Of a stretch of 64,000 nucleotides of DNA, positions 1 to 8,248 are shown piece by piece. Positions within the stretch are counted from its first letter, which is position 1; each line of letters begins with the position of its first letter. The DNA is taken from contig DASVQP010000063.1 in assembly GCA_036389135.1 (NCBI GenBank), positions 56,604 to 120,603 on the forward strand. The letters run 5' to 3'. This stretch comes from Longimicrobium sp. (lineage in GTDB: Bacteria; Gemmatimonadota; Gemmatimonadetes; Longimicrobiales; Longimicrobiaceae). The notes below the pieces were generated by a model. It had not been told where the DNA came from and ran no database searches. It saw only the letters and a program-made list of their open reading frames with translations. The position numbers and the translations under genes are program-made.

Positions 1-557
1 TGGGGGTGCCCAGTGGGTTTGAGCTCGCCCTCCCCACGCGGCCGTACTACCGCTCCACCTACGTCTTCGTCTACCGAAGGGACGCGGGGTTCGAGGTGCG
101 CTCGTTCGACGATCCGGTGCTGAAGCGGGTCAAGATCGGCGTGCACCTGGTGGGCGACGACTACTCCAACACGCCGCCCGCCCACGCGCTCGGCACCCGC
201 GGCATCATCCGCAACGTGCGGGGCTACACGCTGTACGGCGACTACTCCAAGCCCAACCCGCCGGCCGACATCCTGACGGCGCTGGCGCGGAAGGAGATCG
301 ACGTGGCGGTGGTGTGGGGGCCGCTGGCCGGCTACTTCGCGCCGCGTGCCGGGGTGCCGCTGGAGGTCGTACCCGTCTCGCCGCAGATCGACCTTCCCTT
401 CCTCCCCTTCGTGTTCGACATCTCGATGGGGGTGCGGCGGGAGGACGTGAAGCTCAAGGAAGAGGTGGAGGCGATCCTCGCCCGCCGCCGCGCGGAGGTG
501 GAGGCCATCCTGGACGAATACGGAGTGCCGCGGGCTGGCCGCCGCGCGAAGCCATGA
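1..557 (+). CDS. XoxJ-like quinoprotein-dehydrogenase-associated periplasmic binding protein (5' truncated)
   Basis: The reading frame is open to the left edge (frame begins at base 3), so only about the last 184 residues are present and the signal peptide lies outside. The block with TRPYYRSTYVFVYR, GDDYSNTPPAHAL and AVVWGPLAGYF resembles the solute-binding-protein-like family that accompanies PQQ-dependent alcohol dehydrogenases (XoxJ/MxaJ type). Members are periplasmic and are thought to help load or mature the dehydrogenase rather than serve a transporter. The stop overlaps the vicinity of the next gene, a cytochrome c, which is also the usual companion (XoxG/MxaG). An upstream xoxF-like dehydrogenase is therefore expected but is outside the window. 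The GTG at base 6 is unlikely to be the real start because the homologous region continues upstream. Family call fairly sure; role inferred. Confidence 0.75.
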   Translation, partial: GVPSGFELALPTRPYYRSTYVFVYRRDAGFEVRSFDDPVLKRVKIGVHLVGDDYSNTPPAHALGTRGIIRNVRGYTLYGDYSKPNPPADILTALARKEIDVAVVWGPLAGYFAPRAGVPLEVVPVSPQIDLPFLPFVFDISMGVRREDVKLKEEVEAILARRRAEVEAILDEYGVPRAGRRAKP

Positions 558-571
558 CCGGGGGGAGAACG

Positions 572-1090
572 ATGCGATCGATGGCGCTGGTTTGGGTCTG
601 CCTGGCGGGAGTGCTCGCGGGGTGCGAGCGGGAGGAGCGTCCGTCGCGCGAGACGCCGCCGGGCGCATCGCCCTTTCCCGCGGTGCAGACGACGGAGCTG
701 CAGGCCGGCCCCAAGACGCCGGACCCGTCGGTGGGCGCGTACCAGGAAAACCGGTTCACGGTTGGTCAGGGGCAGACCTTCTACGAGCAGTACAACTGCG
801 CCGGGTGCCACTCCGCCGGCGGCGGCGGGGGGATGGGGCCGCCGCTGAACGACGACGAGTGGATCTACGGGAGTGACCCGGAGAACGTCTTCGCCACCAT
901 CGTGGAGGGGCGCCCCAACGGGATGCCCGCCTTCCGCGGGCGCATCGACCAGGGGCAGATCTGGCAGCTCGTGTCGTACGTGCGCACGCTGAGCGGCCTC
1001 ACCCCGCCGGACACCTGGCCGGCGCGCGCGGACCACATGCAGGAGGCCCGCCCCGTGACCGACGCCGCACCCCAGCGCCAGCTCCCGTGA
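572..1090 (+). CDS. c-type cytochrome lipoprotein (XoxG-like)
   Basis: Predicted lipoprotein of 172 residues. The N-terminus MRSMALVWVCLAGVLAGC ends in a lipobox (LAGC), placing the mature protein in the membrane-anchored periplasmic space. A single haem-binding motif CAGCH follows about 70 residues later, then a GMPAF segment that probably gives the axial methionine, as in class I cytochromes c. The ATG at 572 is preferred because GGGGAG lies about six bases upstream and it opens directly on the signal peptide; an ATG at 554 overlapping the previous stop is the alternative. The gene sits between an XoxJ-like protein and cytochrome oxidase subunit II, whose GTG start overlaps its stop by four bases, so it probably carries electrons from a periplasmic dehydrogenase to the oxidase. 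That route is inferred from gene order. Confidence 0.85.
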   Translation: MRSMALVWVCLAGVLAGCEREERPSRETPPGASPFPAVQTTELQAGPKTPDPSVGAYQENRFTVGQGQTFYEQYNCAGCHSAGGGGGMGPPLNDDEWIYGSDPENVFATIVEGRPNGMPAFRGRIDQGQIWQLVSYVRTLSGLTPPDTWPARADHMQEARPVTDAAPQRQLP

Positions 1091-2091
1091 GCACGCGCCT
1101 TCGTCCCCACGCATGCGCGGCGGCCGTGCTCCTGGCGGGGTGCGAGCGCCAGTTCTCGGCCACGCACCCCGTGGGCCCGCAGGCGGAGCGGATCAGCGAC
1201 ATGATCTGGTTCCTCACCTGGCTCGGCACGGCCGTCTTCGTGGTGGTGGTGGGCTTCCTCTTCTACGCGCTGTGGCGCGGCAAGCAGCGCGAGGAGAGCG
1301 CCGCCGGGCCCGAGGCGGAGCGGCGGATGGCGTGGTGGGTGGGCGGCTCGGTGGCGGCCACCACGGCCATCCTGCTGGTGCTGCTGGTCTACAACTTCTA
1401 CACGGGGCGGGCGCTGGCGGCCTTCGCGGATTCCAGCGCCATGACCATCCGCGTGACGGGGCACCAGTGGTGGTGGTCGGTGGAGTACCAGGACCCGCTG
1501 TACAGCCGCCGGGTGTCGACGGCCAACGAGATCCACATCCCCGTGGGGCGCAAGGTGCGGCTGGAGGTGCAGTCGCGCGACGTGATCCATTCGTTCTGGG
1601 CGCCGAACCTCCACGGCAAGATCGACCTGATCCCCGGCTACGGCGGCACCACCTACTTCAGCGCGGACGAGCCGGGGGTGTACAGCGGGCGGTGCGCGGA
1701 GTTCTGCGGCCTTCAGCACGCCAAGATGAACTTCCTGGTGATCGCGGAGCCGCCGGACCGCTTCGCCGCGTGGTACGAGGCGCAGCTCCGCAGCGCCCCG
1801 CCCCCGGCCGACTCGGTGCAGCAGAAGGGGCAGCAGGTATTCCTGTCGAAGCAGTGCGCGATGTGCCACACGATCCGGGGCACGCCGGCCAACAGCCGCA
1901 TCGGCCCGGACCTGACGCACCTGGCGAGCCGCCGCACGCTGGCCTCGGGCGCCATCCCCAACACGCGCGGCCACCTGGCCGGGTGGGTGCTGGACCCGCA
2001 GCGCATCAAGCCCGGCACCCGCATGCCGCCGAACCAACTCGCCGGCGATGAGCTGCAGGCGCTGCTGGATTATCTGGAGAGCCTGAAGTAG
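1087..2091 (+). CDS. coxB: cytochrome c oxidase subunit II with fused C-terminal cytochrome c (caa3 type)
   Basis: Subunit II of a haem-copper oxidase; it takes electrons from cytochrome c through the CuA centre. The GTG start overlaps the preceding stop (GTGA). A lipobox-like LLAGC ends at Cys19; two membrane helices lie near residues 39-62 and 82-105. The CuA ligands are all visible: His168, then CAEFCGLQHAKM giving Cys203, Glu205, Cys207, His211 and Met214. The aromatic GHQWWWSVEY patch used for electron entry is at about 125-134. A C-terminal cytochrome c domain follows with CAMCH at 257-261 and a likely Met ligand in TRMPP near 313. This fused layout is the caa3-type arrangement. Followed by a 450-bp repeat-rich gap before subunit I, unusual in a cox operon. 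Confidence 0.95.
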   Translation: MSTRLRPHACAAAVLLAGCERQFSATHPVGPQAERISDMIWFLTWLGTAVFVVVVGFLFYALWRGKQREESAAGPEAERRMAWWVGGSVAATTAILLVLLVYNFYTGRALAAFADSSAMTIRVTGHQWWWSVEYQDPLYSRRVSTANEIHIPVGRKVRLEVQSRDVIHSFWAPNLHGKIDLIPGYGGTTYFSADEPGVYSGRCAEFCGLQHAKMNFLVIAEPPDRFAAWYEAQLRSAPPPADSVQQKGQQVFLSKQCAMCHTIRGTPANSRIGPDLTHLASRRTLASGAIPNTRGHLAGWVLDPQRIKPGTRMPPNQLAGDELQALLDYLESLK

Positions 2092-2541
2092 GGAGTGAGG
2101 AATGGGGAATGGAGGGACAGCCCCCCGTGACGTCATCCTGAGAGAGCCGCGCAACGGATGTCTGCCGCTCCAGGCCGTACTCCTGCGGCGACCGAAGGAT
2201 CTAGCCGGCGTGGCAAGAGGTCGGCGGGTGATGACGAGCCCCTCGGCACGCCCAGTAGATCCTTCGCTCGCGCCACGGGGAAGCGCTTCGCTCAGGATGA
2301 CAAAAAGACGGGAATGCCCGAGGCGTAAGGGCCTGCCTCTCCGCGCCAGTCCGCGGAGGCGGACTTCGTGTGGTTCCAGCGGCGAATTCATCCGCTCCGG
2401 GTAGCGGCGCCCGGGGCATCGGCGGCGGCGGGCAGACACGCAGGTCTGCCCCTATGGGTTTGGTGTGGGTCAGCGGCACGGGCGCGATGAATCGCGCCCC
2501 TACGACGCACTAACGCACTTTCTTCCGTCCGGAGACCTCCC
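2092..2541. repeat. Repeat-rich intergenic gap between coxB and coxA
   Basis: No credible gene. About 2131-2302 is a long imperfect inverted-repeat element: CGTCATCCTGAG at the left, GAAGGATCTA and TAGATCCTTCG in the middle, CTCAGGATGACA at the right. A second copy lies at 32834-33024. At 2480-2503 a GGGCGCGATGAATCGCGCCC palindrome belongs to another family found at 9994, 33170 and, as a variant, at 24129 and 24229. GGAG at 2531 is the probable ribosome binding site of coxA. Confidence 0.8.
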
Positions 2542-4467
2542 TTGGCCCACACCGAAGCCCACGCCACGGCCAGCCTTCTCGACGCCGGCGGGCGGGCGGA
2601 GATGGAGCGGAGCTGGCGACCAGAGCCCGGCTTCTGGGGGTGGCTCGTCGCAGTGGACCACAAGTCCATCGCGAAGCGCTACATCGCCACCGCCTTCATC
2701 TTCTTCCTGCTCGGCGGGCTGGAGGCGATGGTCATGCGCATCCAGCTCGCCCGGCCGGAGAACGGGCTGCTGTCGCCAGACCAGTACAACCAGCTGTTCA
2801 CCATGCACGGCACCACGATGATGTTCCTGTTCGGGGTGCCGGTGCAGATTGCGGTGGCGCTCTACTTCGTGCCGCTGATGGTGGGGACGCGCAACGTCGC
2901 CTTCCCCCGCCTCAACGCGTTCGGCTACTGGACGTACCTCATCGGCGGGGTGCTGCTGTACTCCGGCTTCATCCTCAACACGGGGCCGGACGCGGGGTGG
3001 TTCAACTACGTCCCCCTCTCCGGGCCGCAGTATTCGCCGGGGAAGCGGATCGACGTGTGGGCGCAGACCGTGACCTTTACCGAGATCGCGTCGCTGGTGG
3101 CGGCGGTGACGCTGATCGTCACCATCCTCAAGCAGCGCGCGCCGGGGATGTCGCTCAACCGGCTGCCGCTGTACGTGTGGTCGATCCTGGTGACGGCGGT
3201 GGTGATCCTCTTCGCCATGCCCTCGGTGGCGCTGGCCAGCATGATGCTCGCCATGGACCGGCTGATCGGCACGCACTTCTTCAACCCGGCGGAGGGGGGC
3301 GATCCGCTCCTCTGGCAGCACCTGTTCTGGTTCTTTGGGCACCCCGAAGTCTACATCATGTTCATCCCCGCCACGGGATTCGTGTCCGAGATCATCCCCG
3401 TCTTCGCGCGGCGCAAGATGTTCGGCCACACGCCGCTGGTGCTCTCGCTGGTGGCGACGGGGTTCCTGGCGTTCGGGCTGTGGGTGCACCACATGTTCAC
3501 CACGGGGCTGCCGCAGCTCGGGCAGAGCTTCTTCACGGCGGCGTCGCTGATGATCGCGATCCCCAACGGCGTCCAGATCTTCTGCTGGATCGCGACGTTG
3601 TGGGCGGGGCGGCCGCGGTTCGCCACACCGCTCCTCTTCGTCATCGGCTTCATCGTCCTGTTCGTGTGCGGAGGGATCACGGGGGTGATGGTGGCCTCGG
3701 TGCCCTTCGACCAGCAGGCGCACGACACCTACTTCGTGGTGGCGCACCTTCACTACGTGCAGATCGGCGCCTTCGTCTTCCCGCTCTTCGGCGCCTTCTA
3801 CTACTGGTTCCCCAAGGTGATGGGGAGGATGCTCTCCGAGACGCTGGGGAAGGTGCACTTCTGGCTCTTCTTCGTGGGGATGAACGTCACCTTCTTCCCC
3901 ATGCACTTCCTGGGGTTCATGGGGATGACGCGCCGCGTGTACACCTATCCGGTGGAGGCGGGGTGGGCGCCGCTCAACCTGATGGCCACCGTGGGCGCGG
4001 CGCTGATGGCGGCGGGGATCCTGACCTTCCTGGCGAACGTCTTCACCAGCGCGCGCCGCGGCGCGCCGGCCGGCGACGACCCGTGGGGCTCGCACACGCT
4101 GGAGTGGGGCACCGCGTCGCCGCCGCCCGCCTACAACTTCCTCCACATCCCGGTGGTGCAGGGGCTGTACGCGCTGTGGGAGCGCACCCCCGACCGGCCC
4201 GTGGTCACGGGGATGGGAACGCGCCGCCCCGAGGTCCTGCTCACCACCGTGCTCGACGCGGAGCCCGACGCGCGCTACGAGCACCCCGGCCCCAGCATCG
4301 CGCCGCTGCTCTGCGCGCTTGCCGTGGGGGTGACGTTCATCGGCGGCATCTTCACCACGTGGGCGTTCGTGGTGGGCCCCGCGCTCCTCTTCCCCGCCCT
4401 GCTGGTGTGGATGACGACGCAGGATGACCACGATGGCCCGCGCACCGAGGGAGAGGAGCCCGCATGA
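2542..4467 (+). CDS. coxA: cytochrome c oxidase subunit I
   Basis: Catalytic subunit of a haem-copper oxidase, reducing oxygen and pumping protons across the inner membrane. The 641-residue protein has the expected dozen or more membrane helices and the metal ligands: a TMHG His near 89 for the low-spin haem, GHPEVY at 266-271 with the CuB His and the Tyr that is cross-linked in A-type oxidases, HH at 316-317, and HLH at 402-404. The start is a TTG seven bases after GGAG; the next ATG (2602) would cut off only the non-conserved N-terminus. The C-terminus runs on past the core and contains extra helices. It overlaps coxC by four bases (ATGA), indicating coupled translation. Confidence 0.96.
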   Translation: MAHTEAHATASLLDAGGRAEMERSWRPEPGFWGWLVAVDHKSIAKRYIATAFIFFLLGGLEAMVMRIQLARPENGLLSPDQYNQLFTMHGTTMMFLFGVPVQIAVALYFVPLMVGTRNVAFPRLNAFGYWTYLIGGVLLYSGFILNTGPDAGWFNYVPLSGPQYSPGKRIDVWAQTVTFTEIASLVAAVTLIVTILKQRAPGMSLNRLPLYVWSILVTAVVILFAMPSVALASMMLAMDRLIGTHFFNPAEGGDPLLWQHLFWFFGHPEVYIMFIPATGFVSEIIPVFARRKMFGHTPLVLSLVATGFLAFGLWVHHMFTTGLPQLGQSFFTAASLMIAIPNGVQIFCWIATLWAGRPRFATPLLFVIGFIVLFVCGGITGVMVASVPFDQQAHDTYFVVAHLHYVQIGAFVFPLFGAFYYWFPKVMGRMLSETLGKVHFWLFFVGMNVTFFPMHFLGFMGMTRRVYTYPVEAGWAPLNLMATVGAALMAAGILTFLANVFTSARRGAPAGDDPWGSHTLEWGTASPPPAYNFLHIPVVQGLYALWERTPDRPVVTGMGTRRPEVLLTTVLDAEPDARYEHPGPSIAPLLCALAVGVTFIGGIFTTWAFVVGPALLFPALLVWMTTQDDHDGPRTEGEEPA

Positions 4468-5072
4468 GCGCCGAGCGCAGTGTGCTGGACGTTTCCGGCC
4501 TCCCCAAGGTCGTCTTTGGCCACCGGTCGCTCCTGTGGTGGGGGACGGTCGGCTTCATGGTGATCGAGGGGTTCACCCTGGTGCTGATGGTGGCGGCCTA
4601 CTTCTACCTGCGTACCGGCGAGATGGGATGGCCGCCGGGGCGCACTCCCAACCCGGAGCTGCTGATCCCCACCATCAACACCGTGCTCCTCCTGCTGGTG
4701 ATGGCGCCCATGCACGCCGCGGGGAAGGCGGCGAAGCGCTTCGACCGGCGCGGGGTGGCGCGCGGTCTCCTGATCGCCTGCGCGCTGACGCTGGTGGTGA
4801 ACGTGCTGCGCTGGTGGGAGCTGCTGGCGCTCAACGTGCGCTGGGACGCGCACGCCTACGCCTCGGCCGCGTGGGGCGTGGTGGTGCTGCACGCCACGCT
4901 CATCGTGGTCGATTTCTTTGAGACGGGGACGCTCGCGGCGCTCTTTTTGTCCGGCCGCGCGCTGCGGAAGCACTATCCGGACGTGGCCGACGCGGCGTTC
5001 TACCAGTACTTCCTCTCGCTCGCGTGGGTGCCGGTGTACCTGGTCATCTACTGGGGGCCGCGGGTGCTGTGA
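4464..5072 (+). CDS. coxC: cytochrome c oxidase subunit III
   Basis: Membrane subunit III of the haem-copper oxidase, 202 residues with about five helices (roughly 25-50, 65-85, 100-125, 130-155, 178-198). The conserved glutamate in a membrane helix is present in GFMVIEGFTLVLM, and the FFETGTL segment near residue 153 fits the family. ATG overlaps the coxA stop. Downstream there is a 105-base gap holding a GC-rich palindrome (5076-5111) before the next small membrane gene. Lacks the two N-terminal helices of the longer mitochondrial form, as is common in bacterial oxidases. Confidence 0.93.
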   Translation: MSAERSVLDVSGLPKVVFGHRSLLWWGTVGFMVIEGFTLVLMVAAYFYLRTGEMGWPPGRTPNPELLIPTINTVLLLLVMAPMHAAGKAAKRFDRRGVARGLLIACALTLVVNVLRWWELLALNVRWDAHAYASAAWGVVVLHATLIVVDFFETGTLAALFLSGRALRKHYPDVADAAFYQYFLSLAWVPVYLVIYWGPRVL

Positions 5073-5075
5073 GGT

Positions 5076-5117
5076 GCCCCCTCCCCCGCGGGCGGGGGCG
5101 GGGGAGGGGGAGAATGC
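5076..5117. repeat. GC-rich palindrome (CCCCCTCCCCC / GGGGGAGGGGG family)
   Basis: An 11-bp perfect inverted repeat, CCCCCTCCCCC with GGGGGAGGGGG, followed by GAGAATG. Read on the minus strand it matches the TTCTCCCCCTC elements at 5684-5735 and 33219-33268. It could form a hairpin in the coxC-to-5178 intergenic RNA. Confidence 0.7.
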
Positions 5118-5177
5118 GGCGCGGAGGGCGGGGGGTGGTGTGGCGCTGGGGGCGGGTGCAACGGAACGGGGGCGAGG

Positions 5178-5564
5178 ATGGTGGATACGACGGAGGAAGC
5201 CGGGCGGGTGCGAGGGGGGCGCGCGATTGCGGCGCTCTGGTTCGCCGTGCTCGCGGGGCCGGTGGCGTGGATGCTGGGGCTGAACGTCCAGTACTCGCTG
5301 GTGCGCCTGGAGTGCGAGAACGGCGGCGTCCTTCCGCTCCACCTGGTGAGCCTCGCCACATTCGCGATCGCGGCGGCGGGGGGCGTGGTGGCCTGGCGGG
5401 AGTGGCGGCGCGCCGGCGGCGTCTGGCCGGGCGAAGGCCCCGGCGCCATCCCCCGCAGCCGCTTCATGGCCGCCATGGGGCTCCTGGGCAGCCCGCTGTT
5501 CGCGCTGGCGATCCTGGCCCAGTGGGTGGCGAGCTGGTTCCTGAACCCGTGCATGGGGATCTGA
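5178..5564 (+). CDS. small membrane protein of the caa3 oxidase cluster
   Basis: Predicted integral membrane protein of 128 residues with three likely helices (about 18-37, 52-72, 97-118). I do not recognise a characterised family. The placement between coxC and a CtaG-type assembly factor suggests a small oxidase subunit or assembly helper, but this is inference from position only. ATG at 5178 follows GGCGAGG. The stop TGA (5562-5564) shares its last base with the ATG of the downstream gene. A conserved-looking LNPCMGI tail contains a cysteine near the end of the last helix. Confidence 0.75.
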   Translation: MVDTTEEAGRVRGGRAIAALWFAVLAGPVAWMLGLNVQYSLVRLECENGGVLPLHLVSLATFAIAAAGGVVAWREWRRAGGVWPGEGPGAIPRSRFMAAMGLLGSPLFALAILAQWVASWFLNPCMGI

Positions 5565-6658
5565 TGGCGGGCCCTCACCCCCGCTCGTTCCTCGCTGCCC
5601 CCTCTCCCGATAACGGGAGAGGGCTGCGCCCTCACGTCATCGAGAGAGGGGGCGGGTCCGCGGGATGCCGGCGCGCACACGGTGTTCTCCCCCTCCCCCG
5701 CCCTGCGCCCCCGCGGGCGGGGGCCGGGGGGAGGGGTCCCGCCGCCCTGCTCCTCCTCCTGCTCCTGGCGCCGTCGCCGGGGTGGGCGCACACGGGGCGG
5801 CCGCTGGCGCCGCACGACCTGTGGACGGCGTGGGCGTTCGATCCGGGGGTGGTGGCGGCGCTCTTTTTGAGCGCGTGGCTTTACTCGCGGGGGACGGAGC
5901 GGCTCTGGCGGCGTTCGGGGGTGGGGCGCGGCGTGCGGCGGTGGGAGGCCGGGTGCTTCGCGGCGGGATGGGTCACGCTGGCCGTGGCGATGGTGTCGCC
6001 GCTGCACCCGCTGGGTGGGGTGCTCTTTTCCGCGCACATGGTGCAGCACGAACTCCTGATGGCCCTCGCCGCGCCGCTGCTGGTGCTGGGGAGGCCGATG
6101 CTCCCGTTTCTGTGGGCGCTCCCCATGAGCTGGCGGCGCGCGGCGGGGGCCGGGGCGCGGCGGCAGGCGGTGCGCGCGGGGTGGCGGTTCGTTACCGCGC
6201 CGTTCGCGGCGTTCGCCCTGCACGCGGCCGCGCTCTGGCTCTGGCACATCCCTGGCCCGTATCAGGCGACGCTCACCAGCGAATGGATGCACACGCTGCA
6301 GCACGCCAGCTTCCTGGGCACCGGGCTCCTCTTCTGGTGGGCGCTGGTGCACGGGCGCGAGGGGCGGATGGGGTACGGCGCCGCGGTCTTCTACCTCTTC
6401 GCCACGGCGATGCACAGCGGCGGGTTGGGAGCGCTGCTGACCTTTGCGCGCGCGCCCTGGTACCCTGAATACGGCGCGGCGGGCGCGGCGTGGGGGCTGA
6501 CGCCGCTGGAGGATCAGCAGCTCGCGGGGCTGATCATGTGGATTCCCGCAGGCGCCAGCTACCTGGTGGCGGGGCTGGCGCTGGTGGCGGCGTGGATGCG
6601 CGAGTCTGAGCGGAAGGCGGCGCGCTGGCAGGACCGCGCACTGCTGCGGCCCACCTGA
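5564..6658 (+). CDS. ctaG: CtaG-like cytochrome c oxidase assembly factor (caa3 type)
   Basis: Multi-helix membrane protein of the caa3-oxidase CtaG family, needed for assembly or copper delivery to the oxidase in Bacillus. Family features: HMVQHELLMALAAPLLVLG, LWLWHIPGPYQATL, EWMHTLQHASFLGTG with membrane histidines, and LADQQLAGLIMW-like EDQQLAGLIMWIPAG near the end. A hydrophobic run ending PGWAH looks like a signal sequence or first helix around residues 60-77. The start is doubtful: the only good start codon in frame is the ATG at 5564, coupled to the upstream stop, but the next 60 codons read through two palindromic repeats (5600-5623 and 5684-5735) and look unlike protein. Either the repeats have lengthened the N-terminus or translation begins at a rare codon near 5747. 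Confidence 0.85.
   Translation: MAGPHPRSFLAAPSPDNGRGLRPHVIERGGGSAGCRRAHGVLPLPRPAPPRAGAGGRGPAALLLLLLLAPSPGWAHTGRPLAPHDLWTAWAFDPGVVAALFLSAWLYSRGTERLWRRSGVGRGVRRWEAGCFAAGWVTLAVAMVSPLHPLGGVLFSAHMVQHELLMALAAPLLVLGRPMLPFLWALPMSWRRAAGAGARRQAVRAGWRFVTAPFAAFALHAAALWLWHIPGPYQATLTSEWMHTLQHASFLGTGLLFWWALVHGREGRMGYGAAVFYLFATAMHSGGLGALLTFARAPWYPEYGAAGAAWGLTPLEDQQLAGLIMWIPAGASYLVAGLALVAAWMRESERKAARWQDRALLRPT
5571..5624. repeat. Palindromic repeat inside the 5' end of ctaG
   Basis: Perfect hairpin CCCTCTCCCG-ATAA-CGGGAGAGGG at 5600-5623, preceded by CCCCCGCTCGTTCCTCGCTG. The same left module plus hairpin occurs at 9902-9959, 17924-17984 and, inverted, 10193-10252. Confidence 0.75.
5684..5735. repeat. TTCTCCCCCTC GC-rich palindrome inside ctaG
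   Basis: TTCTCCCCCTCCCCCGCCC followed by TGCGCCCCCGCGGGCGGGGG and a GGGGGGAGGGG arm. Nearly identical over about 45 bases to 33219-33268. It lies just before the hydrophobic signal-like segment of CtaG. Confidence 0.7.
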
Positions 6659-6670
6659 GGAGTCAGACCG

Positions 6671-7054
6671 ATGCGATTCAGTCGACGGATGCTCCTGCTG
6701 ACGGCGCTCGCGCTCTCCGCGTGCGGCGGCGGGCCGGACAAGAAGGCGATGGAGGAGGCCGCCGCCCTCACCCGCGGCGACCCGCACGCGGGACGGGAGC
6801 AGATCCGGCGCTACGGCTGCAACGCCTGCCACACCATCCCCGGCATCCAGGGCGCGCACGGCGCCGCGGGCCCTCCGCTCGGCGGGATCGTGGGCCGCAT
6901 GTACATCGCCGGCGTGCTCACCAACACGCCTGACCACATGGTGAAGTGGATCCAGGACCCCCCGGGCATCGAGCCCAAGACCGCCATGCCGAACCTGGGC
7001 GTCACCGAAGAAGAAGCCCGCGACATCGCCGCCTACCTCTACGCCCTGAAGTAG
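6671..7054 (+). CDS. c-type cytochrome lipoprotein
   Basis: Small monohaem cytochrome c of 127 residues. The signal MRFSRRMLLLTALALSAC ends in a lipobox (LSAC), so the protein is probably lipid-anchored in the periplasm. CNACH near residue 50 binds haem; the TAMPNLGV segment near 102 supplies the likely axial Met. The ATG at 6671 has GGAG eight bases upstream, the spacing being close to ideal, and follows ctaG by 12 bases. It is the last gene of the oxidase cluster, so it is probably an electron donor to the oxidase, like the cytochrome c551-type donors of other caa3 systems. Confidence 0.88.
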   Translation: MRFSRRMLLLTALALSACGGGPDKKAMEEAAALTRGDPHAGREQIRRYGCNACHTIPGIQGAHGAAGPPLGGIVGRMYIAGVLTNTPDHMVKWIQDPPGIEPKTAMPNLGVTEEEARDIAAYLYALK

Positions 7055-7100
7055 CGGCGCAAGCCGACACACGCCGCCCCACCCTCGCCGACCCGCCTCG

Positions 7101-8174
7101 CTAATCGACGCGATCTCCCCCCTCTCCCAGCGGTCTGGGAGAGGGGGGACGGGGGGGTGAGGGCGCCACCCGCAGCTCCGGCACCCCCACGATCTCGTAC
7201 GTCGCGGACGCCAACCCCATCCCCGCGGCATCGAAGCCGTCCAGGATGTCGCGGGCGATGGCGTCCTTGAGGGCACGCACGCCGTGGTCGGGCGCCAGGA
7301 AGCGCACCGTGATCTCCAGCCAGTTGTCCGTCAGGCGCAGCGTGGTGCGCGGCTCCGGGTCCGCCGCCTCGATGCGGTAGTGGCGCTGGAGCCTTGCGAG
7401 CGCCGCGCTCCCGCGCTCGGTGACCTCCACCGTGTGGCGCCGCGCGGCCTCCAGGATGATCGCCTCCGCGCGCGCCCGGTCGTCCTGGTAGCGCACGGGA
7501 ATGCGCATCTCCTCCCAGATGAAGGGAAACTCGCGCGTGTAGTTGTAGACGGGCTCGTCGAAGATCTTGTCGTTGGTCACCGTGACGATGCGCCCCGTGT
7601 ACTGCCGCGCTCCCACCCACATGGCGGGCTCGTCCTTTTGCACCGGGGGCGGCTGCCCCATCTCGATGATCTTGGTCCGCGTGAAGCCCAGCGCGATCAC
7701 GTCGCCGCGCACGCCGCCCATCACGATGCGGTCGCCCACGTTGAAGATGCGCCCGCTGAGGATCACGAAGTACCCCGCCACCGCCGTGATCACCCGCTGC
7801 AGCGCCACCGCCAGCCCCGCCGTCAGCAGCCCGGCCGGCATCGCCAGACCCTTTGGATCGTCGAACCAGATGGACACCAGGACCAGGATGACGATGATCG
7901 TGGTGCCGATGCTGACCGCGTGGTCGGACCAGAACCGGGCCCGCACGTCGCGGCGCCTGCGCTGAGACGCCCGGATCAGGGCCTTCAAACCCCTCCCCAG
8001 CGCCCACACCAGCACGAGCACAGCCAGCGACATCAGCAGCTTGCGGCCGGTCTCGGCGTTCATCCCGATGAGCCGCACGCCGAACATCTCGACGGTACGC
8101 TCCGGCCCCACCAGCTGGACGATGGACTGCATCGGCGTATCCGGTAGAAGGTTCGGCCGCCCCGACCGCAACAT
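7101..8174 (-). CDS. mechanosensitive ion channel family protein (MscS type)
   Basis: Inner-membrane channel of the MscS family, 357 residues. Helices lie at roughly 45-65, 90-110 and 115-145; the pore helix region reads AGLLTAGLAVALQRVITAVAGYF, followed by the beta domain with GRIFNVGDRI and a D-V-I-A-L-G-F-T-R-T segment, the standard order for the family. Opening releases solutes during hypo-osmotic shock. The last 20 or so residues (PSPPRPPSPRPLGEGGD) are encoded by a palindromic repeat at 7116-7149 and are surely not ancestral. Start is ATG 8174; ATG 8132 is possible, and neither has a good ribosome binding site. It converges with the cytochrome gene. Confidence 0.87.
   Translation of the reverse strand: MLRSGRPNLLPDTPMQSIVQLVGPERTVEMFGVRLIGMNAETGRKLLMSLAVLVLVWALGRGLKALIRASQRRRRDVRARFWSDHAVSIGTTIIVILVLVSIWFDDPKGLAMPAGLLTAGLAVALQRVITAVAGYFVILSGRIFNVGDRIVMGGVRGDVIALGFTRTKIIEMGQPPPVQKDEPAMWVGARQYTGRIVTVTNDKIFDEPVYNYTREFPFIWEEMRIPVRYQDDRARAEAIILEAARRHTVEVTERGSAALARLQRHYRIEAADPEPRTTLRLTDNWLEITVRFLAPDHGVRALKDAIARDILDGFDAAGMGLASATYEIVGVPELRVAPSPPRPPSPRPLGEGGDRVD
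7116..7149. terminator. Strong hairpin between convergent genes (repeat-derived)
   Basis: A perfect 14-bp stem TCCCCCCTCTCCCA / TGGGAGAGGGGGGA with a six-base loop. It lies between the convergent cytochrome gene and mscS and overlaps the last codons of mscS. No T-run follows, so factor-independent termination is uncertain; it belongs to the CCCTCTCCC repeat family. Confidence 0.55.
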
Positions 8175-8248
8175 GCGATCCAGCGGCTGGCCGCGCTCTT
8201 GCGACCCGGGCGGACGTCCCGCCCCCCACCACGCCGCGAGAGAGCGCC

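Noticed and set aside
2102..2404. Short open frame in the coxB-coxA gap
   Set aside because: It is made entirely of the dispersed repeat, which is also present at 32834 without a matching frame.
2500..4431. 643-residue open frame opposite coxA
   Set aside because: Antisense to a gene with all oxidase ligands; rich in His, Arg and Gln, with no domain.
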